A stretch of DNA of 64,000 bases from Sipunculus nudus (GCA_026874595.1 CM049315.1:74600401-74664400); one strand, 5' to 3'; numbered from the stretch's first letter, positions 32,801-40,996 are shown. The notes: a model not told the origin generated them from the letters alone. Program-made: numbers and translations.

Positions 32801-33762
32801 ATGAAGATTGACACTCATGACAAGATGTACACTATCTATTCTCAGACCCATTGTCATTACAGTGGCATTCCCTGATGATTAACTACTTGGATTTAATCCG
32901 TCCATGTCAATTAAAAATCTTCATAAATCCTTAGAAACCATTTATATACAGGTCTCCAAATCTTCTGATTTCAGGTATTACTTAAGGATTCTCAGGGTGC
33001 CCTTGAGGATTTCAGGACTGCCATGACGCTGAGTCCGTACTCAGCTCACATTTACTTTAATCGAGGAAACCTGTATGCGTCGCTACAACAACTGGAAAAG
33101 GCAGAGACAGACTACACTAAAGGTGAGTTGTTATACAGGTCAGACCGGGGGCCATGGATTCTGTGTTGGGACATTTTAGCGTACTGCTTTTGAACCACAT
33201 CATTTCAAATCCAAACTGGCAGATTTCTGGGAAGACCAGCTGCAGGAACCAGCACTTACTAGTCTAACTTCTGGGAAGTGGTATAATAGTTTCCCTGACA
33301 GACACAAGATGGCGCTAATGGTAACTGAGGTGCCTTGGTAAAGGTGTGGCAGGAACTCTGATGCCACTGATTAATAATCACTGATCAGTTACATATCAAG
33401 TTCGTGTTTCATCCTGGCTGACCTATTTCTGATGGTATAAGTGCCTCTGAACTTAGAAAATATAATGACAAAAAAAAAGAAAATTTAATGAAAAATAAAA
33501 AATAATGTAAAAATTGGAAATTTAATGAAACTGTTATCATGGTTATCCTGACTGAAGCTTTCAAATATTATCTACAGTAATCATAGTTGCGATTCCAGTA
33601 GATAAATTTCATCTGTATGTTTCAGCACTTTCTCTTCAACCGGATGACCCAATGGTGCTTAAAAGACGGGCCGACGTGCGAGGAAAGATGGGCCAGAGAG
33701 AGGCAGCCATCGAGGACTATAGGGTTGCCATAGAGATACAAAGTGCTCTGAGGAGGAGATAG
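5749..33762 (+). CDS. TTC6: TTC6-like tetratricopeptide repeat protein, C-terminal 16 exons (gene span)
   Basis: Coding join: 5749-5823, 7226-7278, 11814-11898, 13284-13421, 13864-14019, 15153-15251, 21597-21712, 22979-23117, 24021-24208, 24728-24862, 25704-25840, 27635-27774, 29283-29405, 31989-32066, 32975-33122, 33626-33762. The joined exons total 1947 nt, that is 648 codons and a stop, with every phase closing. The product is almost entirely degenerate TPR helix pairs (e.g. AYFNAGNMYFHTRQF then ALQFYNQAIKYNP, split over exons 13 and 14). TPR solenoids are protein-binding scaffolds; no enzymatic motif, signal peptide or membrane segment is visible. The TPR order and the C-terminal pattern (NAGN.YF.., LNRAIT, YFNRGNLYA, ALSLQPDD, RGKMG) resemble animal TTC6, from family memory rather than a search. 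The start codon is outside the window: exon 1 here begins in phase 0 straight after an acceptor. The gene points toward the KLHL gene. Exons are of higher GC than the introns. Paralogous long TPR proteins are the main alternative. Confidence 0.82.
5824..7225 (+). other. TTC6-like intron 1
   Basis: Ordinary AT-rich intron up to about 6735, with nothing recognised there. Its last third is the 20-bp minisatellite. Confidence 0.7.
6741..7203 (+). repeat. AT-rich ~20-bp minisatellite ending just before exon 2's acceptor
   Basis: About 23 imperfect units of roughly 20 bp (ggatattattttaacatca) end about 20 bp before the acceptor of TTC6-like exon 2. Each unit is poor in AG, so the array adds few competing acceptors. 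Confidence 0.9.
7226..7278 (+). CDS. TTC6: TTC6-like exon 2 of 16
   Basis: This 53-nt exon lies between an acceptor tatgtatag and a donor gtaagt at 7279. It reads GQLVLKMGNLDLAAFC plus a split Arg codon (cg/a) completed by the next exon. An AT-rich minisatellite ends about 20 bp before the acceptor. Confidence 0.78.
7555..7855 (+). repeat. Dispersed repeat family A, copy 2
   Basis: Shares the ordered blocks gagtaaattcag, ggaaaggtca, tgttgacacttat, cccatctttctt, gattatgaaagaaaacaacc and atcatcgatata with the copy at 4440. Confidence 0.65.
8262..8560 (+). repeat. Tandem repeat, ~33-bp unit
   Basis: About nine imperfect units of the type tactataatggagatattc followed by tctagcactgttt. It is non-coding and intronic. 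Confidence 0.75.
9060..9180 (+). repeat. Two-copy direct repeat
   Basis: Two units of roughly 60-70 bp share tctgc.tggg..cag, ctgagccaatca and attttgtctta. Confidence 0.7.
9520..9765 (+). repeat. Duplicated intronic block, copy 1
   Basis: About 240 bp nearly collinear with 12458-12690 (ctgaatgt.gatgtatgctg; ggtatgggtaccaggggc; ttcattattacaagacatg). It is either an intragenic duplication or two copies of a dispersed element. Confidence 0.75.
10500..10795 (+). repeat. Dispersed repeat family B, copy 1
   Basis: Markers are cattcactta, aagtgactgt, gatccacacc, gaacaaacacacaagcac and a 3' end cataccc.tctggcagaggca. Further copies lie at 57425, 59940 and 61155, and a 3' fragment at 15060. The shared 3' end with variable 5' length suggests a retroposed element. 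Confidence 0.7.
10985..11365 (+). repeat. tRNA-derived SINE, copy 2
   Basis: Degenerate A box (tgactcatagagcac), B-box region gttcagatctc, and a conserved body (gggaaggctgtgccccacag, gacaccagggtac) and tail (ctctgcagatgtacatactt). It lies within the TTC6-like intron 2. Confidence 0.78.
11814..11898 (+). CDS. TTC6: TTC6-like exon 3 of 16
   Basis: The acceptor is tgttttag and the donor gtcagt at 11899. The single first base completes an Arg codon, followed by 28 codons (HAAELNAGLGQSPTQQAV...FLKNYDK). The phase is 0 at the end. The TPR match is weak here, so the call rests on phase and splice-site fit with the neighbouring exons. Confidence 0.72.
11899..13283 (+). other. TTC6-like intron 3
   Basis: Contains the second copy of the duplicated block (12458-12690) and, at its 3' end, four extra copies of the exon-4 acceptor region. 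Nothing else was recognised. Confidence 0.65.
12458..12690 (+). repeat. Duplicated intronic block, copy 2
   Basis: Counterpart of 9520-9765 in the next intron, same orientation, diverged by scattered substitutions and small indels. Confidence 0.75.
12935..13307 (+). repeat. 74-76-bp tandem array duplicating the exon 4 acceptor and exon start
   Basis: Five units start at 12935, 13011, 13087, 13161 and 13235 (period 76, 76, 74, 74). Each holds gtactacacag/gcaatag, that is the acceptor plus the first 24 coding nt of exon 4. Only the last unit leads into the open TPR frame. From any of the first four acceptors the frame meets TGA or TAA about 16 codons on. Confidence 0.95.
13284..13421 (+). CDS. 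TTC6: TTC6-like exon 4 of 16
   Basis: The exon has 46 codons in phase 0/0, with acceptor ctacacag and donor gtaggc at 13422. It encodes a TPR unit (AIEALESATKVQPQDSSLW, then KQWKESSQAFEQALQIL). Its first 24 nt and its acceptor are also present in four upstream tandem copies (12935-13234). The fifth copy is the right one because only it stays open into the TPR sequence. Confidence 0.82.
13422..13863 (+). other. TTC6-like intron 4
   Basis: Short intron with no recognised element. The exon 5 frame is open back to 13753, but that stretch has no TPR character. Confidence 0.6.
13864..14019 (+). CDS. TTC6: TTC6-like exon 5 of 16
   Basis: The exon has 52 codons, phase 0/0. The acceptor is tttttacaaaacag and the donor is gtggga at 14020, weaker than consensus at +3. 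It reads GWPAETAEVHFLIGQCQTEL then NYLAAFDAFNNTIKADNKFAE, a canonical TPR. The open frame continues upstream to 13753, but that part is intron-like. Confidence 0.82.
14020..15152 (+). other. TTC6-like intron 5
   Basis: Carries a reversed copy of family A (14820-15055) and a 3' fragment of family B (15060-15133: gaacaaacacacacacaatg, cttctggtggaggcaa). The remainder is unremarkable. Confidence 0.65.
14820..15055 (-). repeat. Dispersed repeat family A, reversed copy
   Basis: Reverse complement of the 4440/7555 family: atcaataattggttgttttc, aagaaagatg and aaccttgtgcattgaataaa (counterpart of the ttattcactgcacaaggttta block). Confidence 0.6.
15153..15251 (+). CDS. TTC6: TTC6-like exon 6 of 16
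   Basis: The exon has 33 codons, phase 0/0, acceptor ttgattacag and donor gtaaac at 15252. It encodes AYYQRGLARMRLKQSKGVQ then DFNRALALDPKIFQ, one full TPR ending in the typical D-P turn. A 6.3-kb repeat-filled intron follows. Confidence 0.84.
15336..19935 (+). mobile_element. Non-autonomous element(s) with GTCCGTC-rich head and 13 internal ~339-bp units
   Basis: The head (15336-15430) starts tttttagctcagctgactct, can form a near-perfect hairpin with agtcatgctgagct, and leads into gtccgtcgtccgtctgtcc. Thirteen units of about 335-345 bp follow, starting near 15431, 15768, 16105, 16445, 16771, 17109, 17449, 17788, 18125, 18467, 18810, 19149 and 19490. A second complete head occurs at 16692-16770, mid-unit. 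The tail (about 19895-19935) ends cagctgagcgtcatgaccca then tgggtcacttg. No transposase is visible. Such heads are familiar from bivalve genomes. The open frames in it are by-products of the repeat. Confidence 0.8.
20009..20405 (+). repeat. tRNA-derived SINE, copy 3
   Basis: Best preserved head: A box tggtctaggggtagagc and B box gttcaaatctc, followed by the shared body and the ctctgcagatgaacata...agcaataaaaatggaggtg tail. A hAT-like element begins a few bases after it, so that element appears to sit at or in the SINE tail. Confidence 0.8.
20409..21408. mobile_element. hAT-like non-autonomous DNA transposon, ~1 kb
   Basis: The ends are inverted: agagccccgttttttctgtt at the left and aacggaaaaaacgggctct at the right. 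The 8 bp flanks (gtgtttat / acgtttac) match at five positions, compatible with a decayed 8-bp target duplication of hAT type. Subterminal acggaaaa motifs recur near both ends. A 67-codon minus-strand open frame (20770-20567) has no recognised similarity. The superfamily assignment is inference from the ends. Confidence 0.65.
21597..21712 (+). CDS. TTC6: TTC6-like exon 7 of 16
   Basis: The acceptor is gatttcag and the donor gtaagg at 21713. It has 38 codons plus two bases of a split Arg (ag/g), and encodes VYLSRAAYYGLKGHYTKAI then NCNEAIKLQPTSVRAFLY. The 3' end and its donor are tandemly repeated downstream (to about 21850). The first donor is chosen because the downstream ones put a TAA in frame. 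Confidence 0.83.
21691..21850 (+). repeat. ~40-bp tandem array duplicating the exon 7 donor boundary
   Basis: Four units each contain gtgtacg....ttcttgtacag followed by a donor: gtaagg (21713), gtaaga (21752), gtagtt (21791) and gtaagg (21834). Spacing is 39, 39 and 43 bp. Use of any later donor keeps agg-TAA in frame directly after the normal exon end. Confidence 0.93.
21713..22978 (+). other. TTC6-like intron 7
   Basis: Begins with the donor-duplication array and contains a ~27-bp minisatellite (22215-22640). Nothing else was recognised. Confidence 0.7.
22215..22640 (+). repeat. ~27-bp minisatellite
   Basis: About 16 imperfect units of the form cacactgaaatagacaaatt then gacag. Several overlapping minus-strand open frames rich in Ser, Phe, Cys and Leu come only from this repeat. 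Confidence 0.88.
22979..23117 (+). CDS. TTC6: TTC6-like exon 8 of 16
   Basis: The acceptor is tgattgacag and the donor gtgaga at 23118. The first base closes the Arg codon, followed by 46 codons: GALKYHIQAYTLAIKDLTQ and NECAQAYFNRAVCYQDNKQ, a TPR pair ending in phase 0. Confidence 0.83.
23225..23320 (+). repeat. Relic of the 'ggaagaaacc..gaccc..agaataccagtgac' repeat
   Basis: Shares ordered motifs (ggtggaagaaacc, cagagaataccagtgac, ccactctcatggccatg) with 51985-52170. This resembles a repeat class that is widespread in invertebrate genomes. Confidence 0.5.
23640..23980 (+). repeat. G-rich ~18-bp minisatellite with an 18-nt G run
   Basis: About 15 units of gtggtcatgttagtggggt flank a G homopolymer (about 23690-23707). 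The plus strand, which is the transcript strand, has many spaced gggg tracts and could form G-quadruplexes in the RNA. The array ends about 40 bp before the exon 9 acceptor. Confidence 0.88.
24021..24208 (+). CDS. TTC6: TTC6-like exon 9 of 16
   Basis: The acceptor is gtactgacag and the donor gtaagg at 24209. It has 62 codons plus two bases of a split Lys (aa/a), with TPR text LKVLINRGLLYFTHKDYSNA and HTLGLCYHK. A nearby in-exon ag (after gccttgcag) is a possible alternative acceptor that would remove three codons in frame. The donor end is duplicated downstream. Confidence 0.83.
24173..24345 (+). repeat. ~55-bp tandem array duplicating the exon 9 donor boundary
   Basis: Three units carry aggtctct.ttaccacaag at 24191, 24249 and 24302. 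The true donor gtaagg (24209) is copied intact at 24267, and in the third unit it has decayed to gtttta. Reading past the true donor gives AAG-TAA in frame. Confidence 0.92.
24209..24727 (+). other. TTC6-like intron 9
   Basis: Begins with the three-unit donor array. The remainder (24346-24727) holds nothing recognised. Confidence 0.65.
24728..24862 (+). CDS. TTC6: TTC6-like exon 10 of 16
   Basis: The acceptor is gtaatttcag and the donor gtgggc at 24863. The exon completes Lys, then has 44 codons (LGQLQDAVTCFTKALQIDRF; DALIGRGNVYMDYGEEKGIQ) and two bases of a split Arg. It completes the TPR begun in exon 9. Confidence 0.83.
24863..25703 (+). other. TTC6-like intron 10
   Basis: Two overlapping open frames of about 100 codons (25116-25494) have no TPR or other recognised character and no supporting splice phase, so I treat them as chance. 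No repeat was recognised. Confidence 0.55.
25704..25840 (+). CDS. TTC6: TTC6-like exon 11 of 16
   Basis: The acceptor is cttttctttcag and the donor gtaagt at 25841. It encodes RDYARVMHMNPSYLPAKINL and QVAGKFNQAWHQLTSAIALN in TPR register. It ends one base into a codon. Confidence 0.83.
26068..26480 (+). repeat. tRNA-derived SINE, copy 4
   Basis: The head tggctcaggggaagggtgc has a degraded A box, followed by the conserved body (gacccccacccagggtgagc, ctaggtgttatgacc) and full tail, then A-rich sequence. It lies in the TTC6-like intron between exons 11 and 12. Confidence 0.78.
26800..27330 (+). repeat. Dispersed repeat family C, two adjacent copies
   Basis: Two neighbouring blocks share tataaaa.cg.accaa.ctgtct, gctggacatgtg and attggcccaatat.ctccc. 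The second includes a tRNA-like gggttcaaatcctgggattg. The same pair occurs reversed at 46740-47220. Confidence 0.6.
27635..27774 (+). CDS. TTC6: TTC6-like exon 12 of 16
   Basis: The acceptor is ctgtcattacag and the donor gtagat at 27775. Two bases complete an Arg, followed by 46 codons including YKPALEGRAIINLQMSNTFA and ASIEVKPTAELLTNRGVINQ. It ends in phase 0. Confidence 0.82.
27925..28190 (+). repeat. Dispersed repeat family A, copy 3
   Basis: Shares tgacacttattcactgcacaa, agtctttctta, gattatgaaagaaaacatcc and atcaatata with the copies at 4440 and 7555. Confidence 0.65.
28262..29110 (+). repeat. aataactcctccaaataac minisatellite
   Basis: About 850 bp of units of roughly 10-21 bp, purine-poor in G on the plus strand. 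The sequence drifts from aataactcctcc to ataaccactcaaaatta toward its 3' end, suggesting local spread of variants. The minus-strand open frames of Gly/Glu/Leu composition are by-products. Confidence 0.9.
29283..29405 (+). CDS. TTC6: TTC6-like exon 13 of 16
   Basis: The exon has 41 codons, phase 0/0, acceptor atgttactctag and donor gtaagc at 29406. It contains MRDYQKAIRLDSTYSLAYFN and AGNMYFHTRQFKQ, the first helix of a TPR finished by exon 14. Confidence 0.85.
29406..31988 (+). other. TTC6-like intron 13
   Basis: The first ~940 bp hold nothing recognised. The rest is the 53-bp array that ends at the exon 14 acceptor. Confidence 0.75.
30351..31988 (+). repeat. 53-bp minisatellite of ~31 units running into the exon 14 acceptor
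   Basis: Very homogeneous units (gctatggtcttttgttctct, gtattttgacttcctgtttc, tgtgtttatttaa). The last unit is interrupted by the true acceptor ttctctgcag, so the pyrimidine tract of exon 14 is itself repeat sequence. Each unit also holds a branch-like ttgac, a pyrimidine stretch and tttaag, a potential decoy acceptor. Units near both ends differ more than central ones. Confidence 0.95.
31989..32066 (+). CDS. TTC6: TTC6-like exon 14 of 16
   Basis: The exon has 26 codons, phase 0/0, acceptor tgttctctgcag and donor gtatgg at 32067: ALQFYNQAIKYNPQDESAY then LNRAITK. A 53-bp minisatellite runs directly into its acceptor. The last repeat unit supplies an ATG at 31968 that is in frame with the exon. 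Confidence 0.85.
32067..32974 (+). other. TTC6-like intron 14
   Basis: About 900 bp with two loosely related blocks (near 32580 and 32740: cattatctcaagaa.c.ttcaa) that look like an old duplicated repeat. No gene is present. Confidence 0.55.
32975..33122 (+). CDS. TTC6: TTC6-like exon 15 of 16
   Basis: The acceptor is tctgatttcag and the donor gtgagt at 33123. It encodes LLKDSQGALEDFRTAMTLSP and AHIYFNRGNLYASLQQLEKA in TPR register. It ends one base into an Ala codon. Confidence 0.85.
33123..33625 (+). other. TTC6-like intron 15
   Basis: About 500 bp with an A-rich patch near 33470. Nothing else was recognised. Confidence 0.6.
33626..33762 (+). CDS. TTC6: TTC6-like terminal exon, with stop
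   Basis: The acceptor is gtatgtttcag. Two bases complete Ala, then LSLQPDDPMVLKRRADVRGK, MGQREAAIEDYRVAIEIQ and a basic end SALRRR before TAG at 33760-33762. The last TPR followed by a short tail is a plausible natural C terminus. Confidence 0.85.
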
Positions 33763-34615
33763 TGACTACACAAACATTATTTTATGACAGTATTAATATA
33801 TAAAGTTTTTATTGATGCTGAAATATGAAATTCAAACTGTGTGTGGACCACATGGTAATACAGTATCCCTATCAATGAGGTCTTGATCAAACCAAATGGT
33901 CATAATTACAAGGTGGTCTTGTAAGACAAGTGCCTGTTCAGATAGGTTTAATTGTACATATATTTATGTAAATAATATTATTTCAACAATTTGTGCGCTG
34001 CCTGTTACATATTCAGAAAAGTGCTGCTTTAAACTTGTGTTTACTAGCCATTTATCATTATGCTATGTGCCAAATTTTCCATCCATAAAAATAATTTTAT
34101 GTTATGTGCCAAACATCACTTGCATTAATAATGTGATCTCTTCTAATATAATTTACATGGATCACCATGGTACTGATATATTTTTGTAATCAGCTGGGAG
34201 TGATATTAGCATGCATTCTAGAGTTAATATTGATATATAATGGTTACAAATGCTGTCCTTTTAATTTTGCAACAGGATTCTTCATATCCCAAAGTCCAGT
34301 CACCAGAAATATTTACAAAAATGTCATTTTCCCATCGACAGTTATACCTGTGGCCTTGGCAGTTAATTTTTCATATGCAGTGGAGCGAATTAGTTTTGGT
34401 TCCTCCAAAACTCTATTACAGTAATATTAAATTTTATAGCTCTGGAGTGATAATTACAAAGAACTTTCAATAAGAACATATCAAAACTGGAAGCCGACCT
34501 GTGTGGAGGTTGTAAATCTGTTGTGTATTATAAATATTTTATTAATACTGAGGCCTTACATTGTTCATTTGATATAAGTTTTTGTTCTTGAAATAAATAT
34601 ATGTTGAAATCTTTA
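33763..34615 (+). other. TTC6-like 3' UTR
   Basis: AT-rich sequence after the TAG stop, without coding signal. An AATAAA at 34592-34597, followed by T-rich sequence, is the first well-placed polyadenylation signal. The exact cleavage point is inferred to lie within about 20 bp after it. Confidence 0.6.
34592..34597 (+). terminator. Polyadenylation signal AATAAA of the TTC6-like gene
   Basis: Canonical hexamer about 830 bp after the stop codon, followed by a T-rich stretch (ctttatttgtattc) that fits a downstream element. Confidence 0.6.
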
Positions 34616-35449
34616 TTTGTATTCATCTATATTGAGCATACTGAAGAGTATCAAAGATAAAGTGTTTTGAGAAGTAAAAACAATTATATCTTATTTAGAC
34701 AAACCAATGTACCTCATGTTAACAGGAACAAAGAACAACAACAGTTTCTCTGAAAGCATTCACTGTATTCACAAATTATATCAATTCATAATTGTACAAA
34801 ATTATATTTCACAAAATATACATTAGTTCATATAAATTAATCCTGAAACCAGAAGTAAGAAATGCACATTTGTATATGGCAACATAAAACTGCATGGAAA
34901 ATTAATTGCATATTGGCTATAAAAGGAATCAATATTTACATATTCATTCTGCATGCATAATTAATTCTGCATGCATAATTAATAAACATATAAATAAATC
35001 ACACACAGCACCGATAGGCATTATTAGTGTGTACAAAACTCAATTTATGCCCATAACTGATATGCACGTAACAAAACTCCAGCTGACAAAACCTATCATT
35101 CCAATAAAGCAGGCTCCATAACAACATACACTCGTAAATACCATCAATACATGAACCGGCGAGGCCTACGCTCTACTCATTTTAAATTCACCTACTCACA
35201 ACATACAATCATACATCACACTTAATTGATTACATCTAGATATCAAACGTCCACTGCTGCTTCTTTTATATACATCCACGGATCAAAGTGGTCCTTCCAC
35301 TGAGACAGATATTTAAAATATGTTAGTGACCTGGTACACAAGGGGTCACTTTGAAATACACAAACAGATAAAATGCCAGTGATTGTTTATAAAGAAATGA
35401 ATGACAGAAGATGATGGAAGGATGCTGGGGATCTGGTCTGGTACTCTCC

Positions 35450-35735
35450 TCATGCAGCAGATATACATCAAATTTTATACATGTGACATCCACTCTCATT
35501 GGTCTGATTACACCATGACACCTGCTCTCATTGGTCTGATTCTTGGCCCTGTGCCAGAGACAGTGTTATCTGGAGCTGGATGCACAATGCAATACCATGC
35601 ACTCACTGGTTTGATCACACTCCTTTGCTCTGTGTGCATCCATGTGTTTGAACCGAGGAAATCTAGCTATACAAAGCAGTGGTTACACAAAAAGAGATCT
35701 AGGATTACTCAGACTGCAGTGTATAACCACTGCAT
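35450..35735 (+). repeat. Dispersed repeat family D, copy 1
   Basis: Blocks catgtgacatccactct, tctcattggtctgatt, ggagctggatgcac, tatacaaagcag.ggttacac and cagtgtataaccactg recur reversed at 49845-50100. Confidence 0.65.
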
Positions 35736-38700
35736 GAGGAGAGTCTTGGTCTGGTAGAAAAAACAATGAAAATGAATATCAACTTGAAGGGCATTAAAAA
35801 ACATGACTTGGATGAAAAAAAGGTGGAAATATATAATAAACCAACTGATACTTATAACTCATATACAGGTTGATGTGGATAATGCAATGACATTCATACT
35901 AATTAGTCATATGCTAAGGTGAAAGAAAATCTAAACTTGAGAAAAACGCAGTCAGGAGAAAAATATTAAATATCAAATTAATGTTGATCGAAAGGTTAAG
36001 GCCCCAACAGAATAAACCATAAATTTCCTCCCAAGGTCACCACTGTCACTGTGTTCCCTTCTGCATAAAATATCACAATCTTTTGGAACTTAGTTGCTTA
36101 TCTGAAATCTGGCAAAAAGATTCGTGCAGCAACCGCAATTTATCAGTCATTGATGGTACATTTTTGAGAAGGTATGATAACATGCAGTGGTGACACCTGG
36201 TGGTGATAGCAAAAATTAAACCACTACCTGCCGAGTTCTGCGAACCAAACACAAGGGATGTGGAGAAAAAATATCACAGAACAACCGACCTTTCCCAGCA
36301 ACTACCCATGATTACTAAAAACAAGTGTTTGGGGCTTTTATTTCAAATTTTTAAAATAAATGCTGCCTTTATTTTAATAACACTGTTCATATTGGAGTCT
36401 CTTGTTTGTACTGTTTAACAAGGCAAAACATGATGCTGGCTTGTTTGACGCAAGAACAGTACGTAATCATTCCCTGCAGTGCAAAAGCTCATGGTGCATT
36501 AAAAGTTAGCCATGAAAACATGACAAAAGCTAAAGGTGCATTAAAAGTTAGCCATGAAAACATGACTCACAGGCCTTTTTTTTAATAAATGGACTTGGCC
36601 TGGACAACATCTCCAGAATATAATATCAACATCTGGGTTGCAGGCTGCAGATAACTGCAAGTACAGGTGGCAGACCATCACTTGTGGCTGAGTTGGTCAT
36701 ACAACTGCTAACGTGGTTGCTTTCACTGACCATAGGGCGCTCAGGTTCCAGTTGATACATCAAGGTAGTATTTTCATGGTCTGTAGTTGTACTGTAAATC
36801 AAAATCTGGTAAAATTTTGTCCCTGGTCAGTACTCCATTTCAACTGGGAAGTGTTCCTATGGGAAGGCTCACTCTTGTAAAATCTGGAAAAGTTAAGCTT
36901 TGATCAGGTCTCAAATTTGATCATACTAGCATGAATACAATTTTGTTTGTAATAGACACTAAACTGGTACATTGCAGCTCACCTTTGTACAGGGTACATC
37001 CGCTATTATAATCTTAGTATCATATTGTGAGACTCCCTAAAGTTACCTTTCAACTAGAACTGTTAAATCCACAAATTGGTCCAAAATCAGGGTGCGACTT
37101 CTACTAGGGATGCGACTTCTGCAAGGAATTTAACAGTACTGAGACTTTTGTCCATAAAATGCTCATGCTTGATTCTAGCTTTGTACATCTATACTGTACC
37201 ATTGTGCCCAGTCTGCAGGCTTAAAAGGCTCAATAACCTGTAACACTCTGCATCAATACGATCAAAGATATACAGGGTAACTGATGAAGGCTATAACGTA
37301 AATTATTCAATCTACATATATTATATGACCTAGGATTTCACAAGCAAAAGTACATTATACACACTACCAGTGCATAAAAATGTATCACATATATGCAACT
37401 GTTACAATTCAAAACATCTATAACCATTGCATGTTCATTCAAGGCTTGGTGATTATAAATGATATTTGTCATGTGAGACCTCTAGGCGGAGCTTATAGAA
37501 AAAGGGTATGAAATTCCCAAACATGACATGTCAGACTGCCTCATCTTTAAATGTCATATATCATGTTTGACCAGTTTGCCATAGCCATGGTTCTTACACC
37601 CTATGAAAATAAAACAATCTCTTATACTGTGATCAAATTACATTTACTCTGACTCATTTCAGTTACCCACTGCTTGCAAAGACTTCCCTCGCCAGATATA
37701 GCCATTGATGTGCTTACACAGGCCCAACTAGAATACTGACAGGTCAGGTAGGGCCCCACAAATATTACAGTTTAGAGAAGGGCAGGTGTGATATATGAGG
37801 AATACATATAAGAAATAAAAGAAAATACAAATTTATTCACAAGGTCTGTAATCATGATACAAATGGGACTTTGAAGGTAAAAGACATTGACTCCAGATCT
37901 TGTAACCCCAAAATTAACTAAGATGTTCCCCTACTGGCAGGTGAGCCATATGTGGAAGATTGAAACAATAGGGTTCTTGCTTTAGTGGTGGGTCATATAA
38001 AAGTGAAGTTTGAAATCAATATGTCAATCTAAACTGGAGTTATCATCTGAAAACGAATTTGTGGATGGACAAGCTGGGCCCCAATAATCCCCTGACTGGA
38101 AAGAGCTGAGTACTGCAGGCTTTCATCTAGTTTCTTTATATTTAAACATGCAATAATACTCTCTCATTGGTCAGAACCTTCTTGGCCCTGTGCCAGTGCC
38201 TCAGTGGCTGTATACGGTAAAGTCGGTCTTTGCAAGCAGCAGATATGTTGAACCATTAGAATGAATATTCTGATGTGACTTCTGCTCTAGGCATGTATTA
38301 TAACCCAAAAAGAGTGCAAATTTATATAACCACAGACCTCTGTATATTTAAACTGCATTTTTTTTTTCCTGAGTTAACCACTATTGTAGTTCAGATTTCA
38401 CAAATAGACTCAGCCTGCAGATAAAATGACTCTCTTTATCTATTGGCAGATCCATTTACCCAATATCAAAAAGTATCTTAGTCGCTATCTGAGCTTCCGC
38501 CTGTGAAGTTATTACAAGAAAAGTATCACAACCTCCCCAGATTTGTGTGATCCTGAACATGATTGAGTTCCAGAGTGTAACGTCTTCTTTACATGTGAAG
38601 CAACTGTCTAAAGGCACAATGCCCTAACATTCATACTCTTCCATCGGCTGTTGCTTCTCAAGTATGCAATCATGGGTCAATTCTTTTTGTGCTTTGTGAG

Positions 38701-40725
38701 TGAATGCAGCATTTTCCTGAGGTATCATCATGTACCTTGTGTGAAACTGTATTCAGAGCAAGTGTTGAAAGTATATTACATCTTTGTTATATTCTCATGG
38801 ACAAACTCCCCTCAACTATGGGCAGTTGTTCTCAAGCTGTGCTAGAGAGGGTGCCACATACAATTACAGTGAAGTATACAAAAGAAGCAAATAAAAAAAG
38901 TCTACCTGAAGAATGTAAACCTTGGATATGGTTGATTTTCAGTCATGGTCAGCAGGTGGCACTGCTAATTGAATTATTATGATGACTAGAAGATAATAAA
39001 TGAGGTATTATTTTCATGATCCTAGACCTGATGTTTAATACACCAGATGGAGAAATTCCAGAAACTGCAGCAGTTATTAACATTAACTAGCCATGCATTT
39101 GTCATTCTGAATTTTTTTACCCACTGCTGTCTGACCCTAACAGCATATACAATGAAACTTTGAAATTACAATCATCAATGGGACCTCAATAGAGTGGTCA
39201 CATTTTTCGAGATGGTCGTCTATGTGAGGTCTGATATAGAGAGCTAAAAAAATTGAGACCGTGAAAAAGTGGTTGTTATTTTAATGTGGTCACTGAACAG
39301 AGGGTGGTCAAGTGAGGTTTTACTGTTTCTACATATATACAAGTTATATTGGTCCTTAGCCTCGTCTTGAGATTCTGTAAATCATACATATACCAAACAT
39401 ATACCTTTATATATCAAACCTCTCCCTAGAAAGAGGTCTCCTTTCTCTTAATCGATATAACACTGTATTGTTCACAATGAATTACTTAAAATGTATACAG
39501 AAATTCCGGGCAAAACACAGTTATCACTACAAGGGATTGAGTTCTTCACCTCTGAAGGTTTACAATCCTAGCGTAGTGAATGTATCTGACAGTGAGTTGT
39601 TGTTCTGGTGTCCTCCGCCCAGTATAATATGAGACATCTGCTTGCTAACATAATCTTAAAGTGAGAACAGATTATGGTTTTTTTTTAATATATTGTGGTT
39701 GACTTTATGGTTGCATGGTTAAATTTTTCATAAATTTCCCTTGCCTGTAAATTTAATGAAATAAATAAATCTTGTTTTGACATATTTTGGATTATTTTCC
39801 TCTTACGAATTAAGAGCAAGGTAAGATATTATTATTCACTTGACAGTGGCAAAATAGCTCCTGCAACCTTTGGCCTAAAACTGTTGTACTATATTCATCT
39901 CCTTTGTATACTAAATATCCCAGACACATGTGGACTTGGGTACTGAGAAAGAGTACTTATGTTTGGGAGAGTCGCCTAAATTTTGCAAATTTTGCACCTG
40001 TCAGGTGATTGGCTTTTACATTGCCAATGGTGACTCGATTGGTTGCTTGCAACTATTCTGCTTATGATAATTGATTGACAGAATATGCGATTAAGGTCAT
40101 ATAGAGTTCATGGTTACATCAACTGATTCCCTGATAAACACGAAGCCAACCACAATATTCTGTATGGCGTTTCCATTGTTGAAATTCTTCCTTGTCAATT
40201 GATACATGCACCAGCCTGTGGTGCTAATACAGGAAACTAACATTTTTTGAATAAAATAAACACCTGTATATTGTGGCCATGATTTGTTTTCTGACATGGA
40301 AACATATTTTTGAGATCCTTTCCTACACCGTAATAAATCATCCAAAATGCATGTTCTAATATATTAGATCATAGATCTCTTAAATAACATGTGTAGTTTA
40401 CCTTGACAGCTCACATACGCTGCATAAATGCATAACAAAATATACAAGTCTACACACTATAGTATCACTGGTGTTTCTATGTAATACATACAGAATGACA
40501 GTTGATTAATATCAGCTTACAAATGCAATACTAACAGAGTAAAAATACCACAGTAATCACACATCCTATAACATGCATACAATTTAACACACTGTATCAA
40601 TAGAACCACACACAGACTGTTCTGATTAGGAACGTTCTACTGCACGCTATCACATTTTCACTACACCAACTGCTATGGGTGCAAAGTGTAGTTAAAACTT
40701 ATTGCAACAACACACAACCAATCTA

Positions 40726-40996
40726 AAGCTAAGATTCCTTATGTATGGAATGCGGGTCCAGAATGCGAATAAAAATCTGTATCGAGTACATGTGAGATCC
40801 AGTACTTATGGGTTGATCTGTCATGCAGAATGCACGTCCGGCAAAAAGAATAGCTAAAAGGAGCAATTTTTGCTGGTTCTGCATGGTATCCAGTAGCAGC
40901 ACATAGAAAATTATATGTTGCTGTACCTATGAAATCTCTCAACACATGTTGTGCATTCTGCATGCCACATTCCGGACATTTTGACTCTTAGCTTAA
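40726..40996. mobile_element. MITE-like element, copy 1
   Basis: The left end aaagctaagattccttatgt and right end ttgactcttagctta are inverted. The interior is rich in gaatgc and gcattc motifs. It matches the copy at 62229 in ends, size and interior (gcaatttttgctggttc). Target duplication is not resolved. Confidence 0.65.
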